DNA from: AC-37 sp036389295 | GTDB taxonomy: Bacteria > Actinomycetota > Thermoleophilia > Solirubrobacterales > Thermoleophilaceae | Direction of reading: 5' to 3' | Assembly (NCBI GenBank): GCA_036389295.1 | Contig: DASVQB010000051.1 | Span: 1-64,000, forward strand | Length of the DNA stretch: 64,000 nt | Part shown: in pieces, positions 28,744 to 35,593 of the stretch | How the letters are laid out: each line of letters opens with the position of its first letter | Position numbering within the stretch: the first letter of the stretch is position 1 | Notes under the pieces: model-generated | The model's database searches: none | What the model saw: the letters and a program-made list of their open reading frames with translations, nothing else | What the model was told of the DNA's origin: nothing | Translations under genes and position numbers: made by a program

Positions 28744-31437
28744 GTGGCGGCGCGGCGGCCGCGCGGAGTCGCGGGGCGCGTCGCGCTGCTCGCCCTCGTC
28801 GCGGCTCTCCTCGTCCCGCCGGCGGCCCCCGCCAGGACCGTGCGCGTCTTCGCCGTCGGCCCGAAGCTCGACCTCGCCTGGCTCGAGAGCCGGACCACGT
28901 TCCACGACAAGCTCCTCGCGCTGACCGACCGCCGCCTCCGCGGGCCCGGCGCGCCGCCGGTCCAGGACGGCGCCGACGACGTCGCCTCGCACCTGCTCGG
29001 CCCGGCCGACCCCGCCCGCCCGGTCGAGACCGCGCGCGACCTCGTCGCGTGGCCGGAGGACCTCGGCCTGTTCGCGGCGCTGACCGGCGAGCGGTCGGCG
29101 CCCGCCCGCGGCTCCGGCTCGCTCGAGGGCGCGATCGTGACCCTCATCGGCCTCTACCCCCAGCAGACGGGCTACTACTCGAGCAGGTACCCCGGAATCG
29201 CCGACCGGGTCCCGCAGGTCCGGCTGCTGGAGCTGGCCCTCACCGACACGTTCGCCCGGACCGTCGTCGAGACCTACGCCGAGATCGCGGACCGCTACGA
29301 CGTGTGGCTCACGGCCGGCGTGAACATGGCCCAGGACTGGCAGGTCGTCTGCCGCGACCGCGACGCCTTCAACGCCGCGCGGCCGCCGCGCCTGCCAGGC
29401 GGCGTGCTGTGCCAGGAGGAGAGCCCGGACAAGGTGAGCGTGCTCGGCGACCCGTTCGAGCCGGGGCGCGACTACGCCTACGAGGCCGTCACCTCTAGGG
29501 CCTCGAACATGGCGCTGGTCTTCGACCCCGCCGGCCGGCTCGTCTCGAGGCAGGTCAAGGAGTACACGACGCCGGTGGAGCTGCCCGGCCAGCTCGACCT
29601 CGTGCCGGGCGAGGTGAGCGGCGGGCTCGAGCCGCTGCGGACCCCGGTCGGGACGCTCGGCTTCGTCACGAGCAAGGACGCCTGGATGCCCGACGTCGTC
29701 TCCAAGCTCGACCAGGGCCACGTGGACGTGCTCGTCCAGCCGGAGTTCTTCGTGAACGACCTCGTCGGCCCGGAGGGCATGTGGGCGCCCGACACCCTGC
29801 GGGCGTCCGGCTACTCGGACCTCCTGCGGCACCCCTCGATCGAGACGCTCGTGCTGCCCGAGCTGACCGGCAACGTCTTCGACTTCTCGGCCGACGCGCA
29901 GCAGCACATCGCGGTGGAGCCGCGGGGCCGGGCGGCCACGCGCGAGGTCGGGTTCCTCGCAGGCCAACCACCCGGGCCGGGGCTCGCGGACGTGATGCCG
30001 TGGGTCGTGCCGGACCCGATCCGCCGCGGCGAGCCGTTCGCCGAGCGCCGCCGCCGGCTGGCGGAGGCGGGGCTCGCGCTGCGGCCCGGGTCGGGGGTGC
30101 CGTGCGCCGACCCCGGCCGCCCCGCCCCGTGCGAGAACGGCCATCCGGAGGGCACGATCCACCGCGACGTGACGGTCGACCGCCGCCCTCGCCGCCGCCG
30201 ATACCGCGGACCGCTCGCGCGCACCCGCTTCAGCCGGTCCCGGCCGGTCGCGCCGTCGAAGCGGCCCCAGCGCAACGCGGCGGTGGCGGTCGCGGGCCGC
30301 CGCGTCCTGCTCGCGTACGAGGAGCGCCGCGGCGGCCGCGACCAGGTGGCGGTCGTCCGCAGCGGGGACGGCGGCCGCACGTGGTCCCGTCCGGTGCACC
30401 CCACGGGCCGCCGCGCCGGGGCGACCGACGAGTGGTGGCCGGCCGTCGCGCTCGGTCCGAGCGGGCGCGCGACGGTGGCGTGGGTCGACTCCTCGACGGG
30501 CCGCCGGCGAGTCCACTACGCGCGCTCCCGCGACGGCGGCCGGACGTTCGCGAAGCCGCGGCCGATCGACCCGTCGCCGCCGTCCGGCGTCGCCCAGTGG
30601 CGGCCGGCGCTGGCCCAGGGCCGCGGCGACCTCGTGCATGCCGCGTTCGTCGACGAGCGCGAGCGGTCGGCCGACGACGACCTCCCGCAGGCGCACGTCT
30701 ACTACTCGCGCATCCGCCGCGGCCGGGCCGAGGCCGCTCGCCGGCTCGACACCGGCGCGCCGCTCCCGCTGGCCGCCAAGCACGACAACTCGTGGGCGCC
30801 GCGCGTGGCCGCGCGCGGCGACCGCGTGCTGATCGCCTGGATCGACTTCCTCCGCTACGACTGGGACGTCCTCGCCCGCGAGTCGACCGACGGCGGCGCG
30901 ACGTTCGGCGACCAGCGGGACGTGAGCAACGCCCCCGAGGACGACCCCGCCACCGCGGAGGTCGAGCAGGCCGAGTCGCTCGCCGACTCTCCCCACGTGG
31001 CGCTCGGCGCGCGGGCGCCGCTCGTGGCCTGGACGGATTGGCGCAAGCGCGACTCGACCGCCACCCGCCCGCACCAGGCCTACGACACCTACGTCGCCGC
31101 GCCCGGCGGCCGGAACCGCCAGGCCGACCCGTACGGCTCGCGGCCCGTCTCGACGTTCTCGCCGTCGATCTGCACCACGCGCGGCGACGACGCGCTGGTC
31201 GCGTTCCAGGACGCGAGCCGCGGCCACGGCGACGTGCGGGTGCGGGCGCTCCGCGGCGGCGTGCCGTCCGGCCCCGCCCTGCGCGTGGACGACACGGGCG
31301 CGCGGGCGATCGGCGCCTGGCGCCCGGAGCTCGGCTGCTCGGGCGACCGCGTGCTCGCGGTCTGGGAGGACGAGCGCGACGGCCCGCCGCAGGTGTACGC
31401 GGCACGGAGCCGGGCGGGACGGCTCGGCGGCGGGTGA
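28744..31437 (+). CDS. Secreted fusion: nitrilase-like domain plus Asp-box (sialidase-like) propeller
   Basis: 897-aa exported protein. The GTG at 28744 gives a clean signal peptide (LLALVAALLVPPAAPA). Residues ~25-430 resemble the carbon-nitrogen hydrolase fold (LVSRQVKEYTTPVELPG provides the Lys region), but the usual catalytic Cys position reads TSKDAW, so it may lack hydrolase activity. Residues ~480-890 hold a beta-propeller with three clear Asp boxes (SGDGGRTWS, SRDGGRTFA, STDGGATFG) and degenerate repeats, without an obvious sialidase Arg triad. It follows the PCD gene by 1 nt. Function is unknown; binding or processing of surface glycans is possible. Confidence 0.7.
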   Translation: MAARRPRGVAGRVALLALVAALLVPPAAPARTVRVFAVGPKLDLAWLESRTTFHDKLLALTDRRLRGPGAPPVQDGADDVASHLLGPADPARPVETARDLVAWPEDLGLFAALTGERSAPARGSGSLEGAIVTLIGLYPQQTGYYSSRYPGIADRVPQVRLLELALTDTFARTVVETYAEIADRYDVWLTAGVNMAQDWQVVCRDRDAFNAARPPRLPGGVLCQEESPDKVSVLGDPFEPGRDYAYEAVTSRASNMALVFDPAGRLVSRQVKEYTTPVELPGQLDLVPGEVSGGLEPLRTPVGTLGFVTSKDAWMPDVVSKLDQGHVDVLVQPEFFVNDLVGPEGMWAPDTLRASGYSDLLRHPSIETLVLPELTGNVFDFSADAQQHIAVEPRGRAATREVGFLAGQPPGPGLADVMPWVVPDPIRRGEPFAERRRRLAEAGLALRPGSGVPCADPGRPAPCENGHPEGTIHRDVTVDRRPRRRRYRGPLARTRFSRSRPVAPSKRPQRNAAVAVAGRRVLLAYEERRGGRDQVAVVRSGDGGRTWSRPVHPTGRRAGATDEWWPAVALGPSGRATVAWVDSSTGRRRVHYARSRDGGRTFAKPRPIDPSPPSGVAQWRPALAQGRGDLVHAAFVDERERSADDDLPQAHVYYSRIRRGRAEAARRLDTGAPLPLAAKHDNSWAPRVAARGDRVLIAWIDFLRYDWDVLARESTDGGATFGDQRDVSNAPEDDPATAEVEQAESLADSPHVALGARAPLVAWTDWRKRDSTATRPHQAYDTYVAAPGGRNRQADPYGSRPVSTFSPSICTTRGDDALVAFQDASRGHGDVRVRALRGGVPSGPALRVDDTGARAIGAWRPELGCSGDRVLAVWEDERDGPPQVYAARSRAGRLGGG

Positions 31438-31477
31438 GCCCGGGCGCGGCCGGCTCGGCGGCGCCGATCCGTCGCGA

Positions 31478-31499
31478 GCGCGCCCCCGCGCGGGCGCGC
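31478..31499 (+). terminator. GC-rich hairpin after the nitrilase/Asp-box gene
   Basis: GCGCGCCC (31478-31485), loop of 6, GGGCGCGC (31492-31499): perfect 8-bp stem 41 nt after the stop codon. No U tract follows, as is common in high-GC actinobacteria. Confidence 0.45.
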
Positions 31500-31542
31500 G
31501 GGCGGGCGCTGACCCCTCTGCTAGCCTGCGCCGCGTCCGCCG

Positions 31543-31602
31543 ATGAGCGACGACGAGCCTCCTCGAAGTAGCCCCGCACAACGGGGGGTGAGCCGACCGT
31601 GA
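31543..31602 (+). CDS. Possible 19-aa leader ORF upstream of the CNNM/CorC gene
   Basis: ATG at 31543 opens MSDDEPPRSSPAQRGVSRP, whose TGA overlaps the downstream GTG start (GTGA). A hairpin inside it (31572-31586) holds part of the downstream G-rich ribosome site. TAGCCT at 31522 could be its -10. The arrangement would allow translation of the leader to control the main gene; coding status is unproven. Confidence 0.3.
   Translation: MSDDEPPRSSPAQRGVSRP
31572..31586 (+). promoter_or_regulatory. Hairpin covering the ribosome site of the CNNM/CorC gene
   Basis: CCCCG (31572-31576), loop CACAA, CGGGG (31582-31586). The 3' arm is the start of the GGGGGG run that is the only plausible Shine-Dalgarno for the GTG at 31599. 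Confidence 0.35.
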
Positions 31603-32978
31603 CGCTGCTCGCCCTGATCGCCCTGCTCGTCCTCGTGGCGACCAACGGGTTCTTCGTCGCGGCCGAGTTCGCCCTCGTCCGGGCGCGCCGCGAGAAGCTC
31701 GAGGCGCTCGCCGAGGAGCGCGCCCGCGGCGCTGCGCTCGCCCTCCGGCAGATCGACGAGATCGACCAGTACCTGTCGGCCTGCCAGCTCGGCATCACGA
31801 TGGCGTCGATCGGCATCGGCTTCCTCGGCGAGCCGGCCCTCGCGACCCTGTTCGAGGACCCCCTCGGGAGCGTGATCTCGCACGGCGTGGCGGTGCCGAT
31901 CGCCTTCGCCCTCGCGTTCACGATCGCCACCTCGCTGCACATCACGGTCGGCGAGCAGGTGCCGAAGATCTACGCGATCACTCACGCCGACGGGACCGTC
32001 CGCCGCGTGGCCCGCCCGCTCCAGTGGTTCCGCACCGGCCTCCGCCCCCTGATCTGGGGGCTCAACTCGGCCTCGAACTCCCTGCTGCGGGTGGTCGGCG
32101 TCGACGCCAAGACGGAGTTCGAGGAGGAGACCCGATCGGACGACCTGAAGATGCTCATCGCCCGCGGCGTGACCGGCGGGACGCTCGACCCGGGCGAGGC
32201 GGGGATGCTCCGCGGCGTCTTCCACCTGCACGAGCAGGAGGCGCGCCAGGTGATGACCCCGATCCCGGCGGTCGTGACGGTCGACGTGTCGGAGGACGTC
32301 CAGGCCGGCCTGCGGCGCTGCGTCGACTCGGGCCACACCCGCCTGGTCGTCACCGAGGACGAGAACACCGACCGCGTCCGCGGCATCGTCCACAACAACT
32401 CGCTGGCCCGGCTGCTGATGGTCAACGGGCCGGAGGCGTCGATCGAGCCGGCGGTGAAGGACGCCCTGATCGTCCCGGAGACGAAGCCGCTCGACGACCT
32501 GCTCGCCGACCTCCAGCGCGAGCGCACCTCGATGGCCGTCGTCGTCGACGAGTACGGCCGGACGGTCGGGATCGTGACCGTCGAGGACATCATCGAGGAG
32601 ATCGTGGGCGAGATCGCCGACGAGACCGACCCGCTCGGCGGCGCGATCCGGCGGCTCGCGAACGGCGACTGGTACGTGCGCGGGCACGTGCCGATCGCGG
32701 ACCTGGCCGACTACGGCATCGAGCTGCCGGCCGAGTCGGACGCCTTCAACTCGCTGGGCGGCCTCGTGTTCAGCGAGCTCGGCCGGCTGCCCAAGCGCGG
32801 CGACATCGCGCGCGCGAACGGGTACTCGCTGCGCGTCGAGTCGGTCCGCGAGAACCGCGTCGAGGCCGTCCGGATCCGCGACCACGAGCCCGACCGCCGC
32901 CGCGCGCGGCGGCGGCGCGCCGAGGAGGGGGCGGTCCCGACCCCCGAAACCGAGGAATCCGTCCGCGAGAGCGGTTAG
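31599..32978 (+). CDS. CNNM/HlyC-CorC family membrane transporter
   Basis: 459-aa protein: CNNM (DUF21) transmembrane domain at residues ~1-190 starting NGFFVAAEFALVRARREK, a CBS-domain pair at ~210-330 (MTPIPAVVTVDVSEDV; VDEYGRTVGIVTVEDIIEEI) and a CorC_HlyC domain at ~345-425. Members are linked to Mg2+/Co2+ efflux. The C-terminal tail is Arg-rich. GTG start overlaps the stop of a possible leader ORF. Confidence 0.9.
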   Translation: MTLLALIALLVLVATNGFFVAAEFALVRARREKLEALAEERARGAALALRQIDEIDQYLSACQLGITMASIGIGFLGEPALATLFEDPLGSVISHGVAVPIAFALAFTIATSLHITVGEQVPKIYAITHADGTVRRVARPLQWFRTGLRPLIWGLNSASNSLLRVVGVDAKTEFEEETRSDDLKMLIARGVTGGTLDPGEAGMLRGVFHLHEQEARQVMTPIPAVVTVDVSEDVQAGLRRCVDSGHTRLVVTEDENTDRVRGIVHNNSLARLLMVNGPEASIEPAVKDALIVPETKPLDDLLADLQRERTSMAVVVDEYGRTVGIVTVEDIIEEIVGEIADETDPLGGAIRRLANGDWYVRGHVPIADLADYGIELPAESDAFNSLGGLVFSELGRLPKRGDIARANGYSLRVESVRENRVEAVRIRDHEPDRRRARRRRAEEGAVPTPETEESVRESG

Positions 32979-33018
32979 CTTCGACGGGCAAGAGCTTCCC
33001 CTACAGGAGGTCTTGCCA

Positions 33019-33300
33019 ATGTGGTCGACCCGGCTGACGGACTCGCAGCGAGACGCGCTAAGGCTGCTGCTCGACGCGCAGGGGGAGCTGGGCCCGTCGC
33101 TGACCGGCGCCCGCGAGGCGCTCGACCTCGCGCGCTGGGACGACCTGCCGGAGGCGCAGCTCCCGTGGGACCAGGTGGTCGAGCTCGCGGCCGTGCAGGG
33201 GATCGGGGAGGCCGACGTCGTCTGGGACCTCGCCACCGGCATGCCTCCCCGCGCCTGCAAGCCGTCGTCTGCCGGCGCCCTCGGGGCTCGCCGTACCTAG
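33019..33300 (+). CDS. Hypothetical protein, 93 aa
   Basis: Small protein preceded by a perfect AGGAGG (33005-33010) 8 nt from the ATG, the best ribosome site in the window, which supports expression. It is predominantly helical (SQRDALRLLLDAQGELGPSL, DLPEAQLPWDQVVELAAVQG) with an acidic core and a basic C-terminus. I do not recognise a family. It ends 12 bp from the convergent dehydrogenase gene. Confidence 0.65.
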   Translation: MWSTRLTDSQRDALRLLLDAQGELGPSLTGAREALDLARWDDLPEAQLPWDQVVELAAVQGIGEADVVWDLATGMPPRACKPSSAGALGARRT

Positions 33301-33312
33301 TCGCGCGCGGCT

Positions 33313-34092
33313 CTACTCGTCGTACGTGTAGAAGCCCGAGCCGGTCTTCCTGCCGAGCCGGCCCGCCGCGATCAGATCGCGCATCCGGTCCGGGACCTCC
33401 TCGCCGATCGACTCGCCGATCGCGGCCGACACGTCGAGGCCGACCTGGTCGAGCAGCTGGAGCGGCCCCATCGGGTGGCGGGCGCCGAGCTTCATGCAGC
33501 GGTCGACCACGTCGGGGGCGATCCCCTCGCGGTCGAGCATCCGCACCGCCGCCAGGAGGTACGGGAACAGCAGCCGGTTGACGACGAAGCCCGGCGCGTC
33601 GGGCACCTCGACGGCCTCCTTGCCGAGCGCCTCGCACAGCGCGTGCGAGCGCTCGCGGGTCGAGTCGCTCGCCCCCGCCGGGAACACCAGCTCGACGAGC
33701 TTCATCCTCTCGACCGGGTTGAAGACGTGGAGGCCGGCGAACCGGTCGGCGCGACCGCAGGCGGCCGCCAGCTCGCCCACCGACAGCGACGAGGTGGTCG
33801 TGGCGAGCAGCGTCTCGGCGGGGACGAGGCCGTCGAGCCGCTTCAGCAGGTCGCCCTTCACGCCGGGGTCCTCGACCACGGCCTCGACCACGAACGTGCA
33901 CGAGCCGAGGTCGTCGAGCTCGGTCGTGACCTCGATCCCGTCGCCCGCCTCGGACCGCGCCCGCTCCGCCGACTCCGGGCTCCGCGCCCACATCACGACG
34001 GCGCCGCCGCTGGCCGCGAGCCGGGCCAGTCCGGTCGCGATCGCCCCCGTGCCCGCGATCCCGAGCCGCTCGCTGAGATTTGGTTGACTCAC
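33313..34092 (-). CDS. 3-hydroxyacyl-CoA dehydrogenase (3-hydroxybutyryl-CoA dehydrogenase-like)
   Basis: 259-aa NAD-dependent enzyme of beta-oxidation or butyryl-CoA metabolism. It has the Rossmann motif GTGAIATG, a catalytic HVFNPVERMKLVELV block and the C-terminal GPLQLLDQVGLDV helical domain. It is slightly shorter than the usual ~285 aa. The GTG start lies inside the perfect palindrome shared with the divergent thiolase gene, so a repressor bound there would block both. Confidence 0.88.
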   Translation of the reverse strand: MSQPNLSERLGIAGTGAIATGLARLAASGGAVVMWARSPESAERARSEAGDGIEVTTELDDLGSCTFVVEAVVEDPGVKGDLLKRLDGLVPAETLLATTTSSLSVGELAAACGRADRFAGLHVFNPVERMKLVELVFPAGASDSTRERSHALCEALGKEAVEVPDAPGFVVNRLLFPYLLAAVRMLDREGIAPDVVDRCMKLGARHPMGPLQLLDQVGLDVSAAIGESIGEEVPDRMRDLIAAGRLGRKTGSGFYTYDE

Positions 34093-34099
34093 CAGTCAA
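34084..34099. promoter_or_regulatory. Perfect palindromic operator between hydroxyacyl-CoA dehydrogenase and thiolase
   Basis: TTGACT-CACC-AGTCAA, a perfect 6-bp inverted repeat with a 4-bp centre. It overlaps the GTG of the dehydrogenase gene, and its left arm doubles as a -35-like TTGACT for the thiolase, with TACAGT at 34105-34110. The form is typical of TetR-family fatty-acid regulators. Confidence 0.65.
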
Positions 34100-34143
34100 T
34101 TCAGTACAGTAGCCCGCGCGAGCGAGATTCGGAGGCTTCGATC

Positions 34144-35340
34144 ATGCAGAACGGACACGGGCGTGAGGTAGTGATCGTCGAGGCGGTCAGGACCCCGATC
34201 GGGCGCGGGCACCCCGAGAAGGGCTACTACAAGGACACCCACCCGAACGAGCTCCTCGGCAAGTGCTACACCGAGGTCATCGAGCGGGCCGGCATCGACG
34301 CCTCCGAGGTCGAGGACGTCATCACGGGCTGCGTCCAGCAGTACGGCGAGCAGATGTTCAACGTCGGCCGCAACGCCTGGCTCCAGGCGGGCCTGCCGAT
34401 CGAGACCCCGGCCACGACCGTCGACCGCCAGTGCGGCTCGGCGCAGCAGGCCGTCAACTTCGGCGCCGCGCTGGTCGCCTCCGGCGTCCACGACGCCGTG
34501 ATCGGCTCGGGCGTCGAGCACATGGGCCACATCCCGATGGGCGTCGGCTTCAGCTGGGTCGAGCAGGTCGGCAGCCCGTGGCCGCCCGAGATCCTCGCCC
34601 GCTACGACCTCGTCCCGCAGGGGATCTCCGCCGAGATGATCGCCGACAAGTGGGAGATCCCGCGGTCGGAGCTCGACGAGATCGGCCTGCGCTCGCACCA
34701 GAAGGCCGCCCAGGCGACCGAGGAGGGCCGGTTCGAGCGCGAGATCGTCCCGTTCCAGGTGAACGGCGACACCCACGTGACCGACCAGGGCATCCGCCCG
34801 AACTCGACGATCGAGAAGCTCGCCGAGCTCGACCCGGCGTTCCCCGACGCCCAGAAGTACGTCGGCGAGGGGAACCTCAAGGTCACGGCCGGCAACTCGT
34901 CGCAGATCTCCGACGGCGCCGCGGCGGTGCTGCTCATGGCCCGCGAGAAGGCCGAGGCGCTGGGCCTCGAGCCGCGCGCGCGGATCGTGGACCAGACGAC
35001 CGTGGGCGTCGACCCGGTGATCATGCTCACCGGCCCGATCCCGGCGACCAAGAAGCTCCTCGAGCGCAACGGGATGAAGATGGACGACATCGACCTCGTC
35101 GAGATCAACGAGGCGTTCGCGTCCGTCGTCGCCGCGTGGCGCCGCGAGCTCGAGCCGGACATGGACCGCGTCAACGTGAACGGCGGCGCGATCGCGCTCG
35201 GGCACCCGCTCGGGTCGACCGGCGCGCGGCTGCTCACGACGCTGCTGCACGAGCTCGAGCGCTCCGACAAGGAGGTCGGGCTCGTGACGATGTGCTGCGG
35301 CGGCGGTCTCGGGACCGGCACTCTGATCCAGCGGGTCTGA
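34144..35340 (+). CDS. Acetyl-CoA C-acyltransferase (thiolase)
   Basis: 398-aa thiolase. The nucleophile Cys is in TVDRQCGSAQQAV; the GHPLGSTGARLL and CCGGGLGTG motifs supply the catalytic His and second Cys. It either cleaves 3-ketoacyl-CoA in beta-oxidation or forms acetoacetyl-CoA. GGAGG at 34131 is 8 nt from the ATG. Paired divergently with the hydroxyacyl-CoA dehydrogenase across the palindrome; the two catalyse consecutive steps. Confidence 0.93.
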   Translation: MQNGHGREVVIVEAVRTPIGRGHPEKGYYKDTHPNELLGKCYTEVIERAGIDASEVEDVITGCVQQYGEQMFNVGRNAWLQAGLPIETPATTVDRQCGSAQQAVNFGAALVASGVHDAVIGSGVEHMGHIPMGVGFSWVEQVGSPWPPEILARYDLVPQGISAEMIADKWEIPRSELDEIGLRSHQKAAQATEEGRFEREIVPFQVNGDTHVTDQGIRPNSTIEKLAELDPAFPDAQKYVGEGNLKVTAGNSSQISDGAAAVLLMAREKAEALGLEPRARIVDQTTVGVDPVIMLTGPIPATKKLLERNGMKMDDIDLVEINEAFASVVAAWRRELEPDMDRVNVNGGAIALGHPLGSTGARLLTTLLHELERSDKEVGLVTMCCGGGLGTGTLIQRV

Positions 35341-35377
35341 CCACCGTTCTAACTGCGAAGGGCTCGGCCGCTCCGGT

Positions 35378-35449
35378 AGGGCGCGGCTCCACCCTCTCGC
35401 TCGGCGCGGTCAGGCTTGATCGCCTCGCGAGAGGGTGTCGCCGCGCCCT
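35378..35449. terminator. Long imperfect inverted repeat after the thiolase gene
   Basis: Arms 35378-35400 and 35427-35449 (23 bp each) match except for two central bases; the inner 11 bp (CACCCTCTCGC / GCGAGAGGGTG) are perfect. It is 37 nt after the thiolase stop and could end transcription or be a regulatory or mobile hairpin. Confidence 0.5.
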
Positions 35450-35462
35450 CACGGGGCGTGCC

Positions 35463-35486
35463 GCGGCGCACTCGCGGGTGCGCCGC
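35463..35486. repeat. Second inverted repeat in the thiolase-GGDEF intergenic region
   Basis: GCGGCGCAC (35463-35471), 6-nt loop, GTGCGCCGC (35478-35486), perfect 9-bp stem. Together with the preceding IR it makes most of the 253-bp gap palindromic. No gene is seen here. Confidence 0.5.
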
Positions 35487-35593
35487 CGCGCCCTCGTGAC
35501 GCCGCGTCGCGCCGCCTCGTAGGTCGCTCCGGCTCCTCGGCTCGCGGGGCGGGCGCCGACACCCTCGTCACTCGCTCCGGGAGCGGGGGTAGA

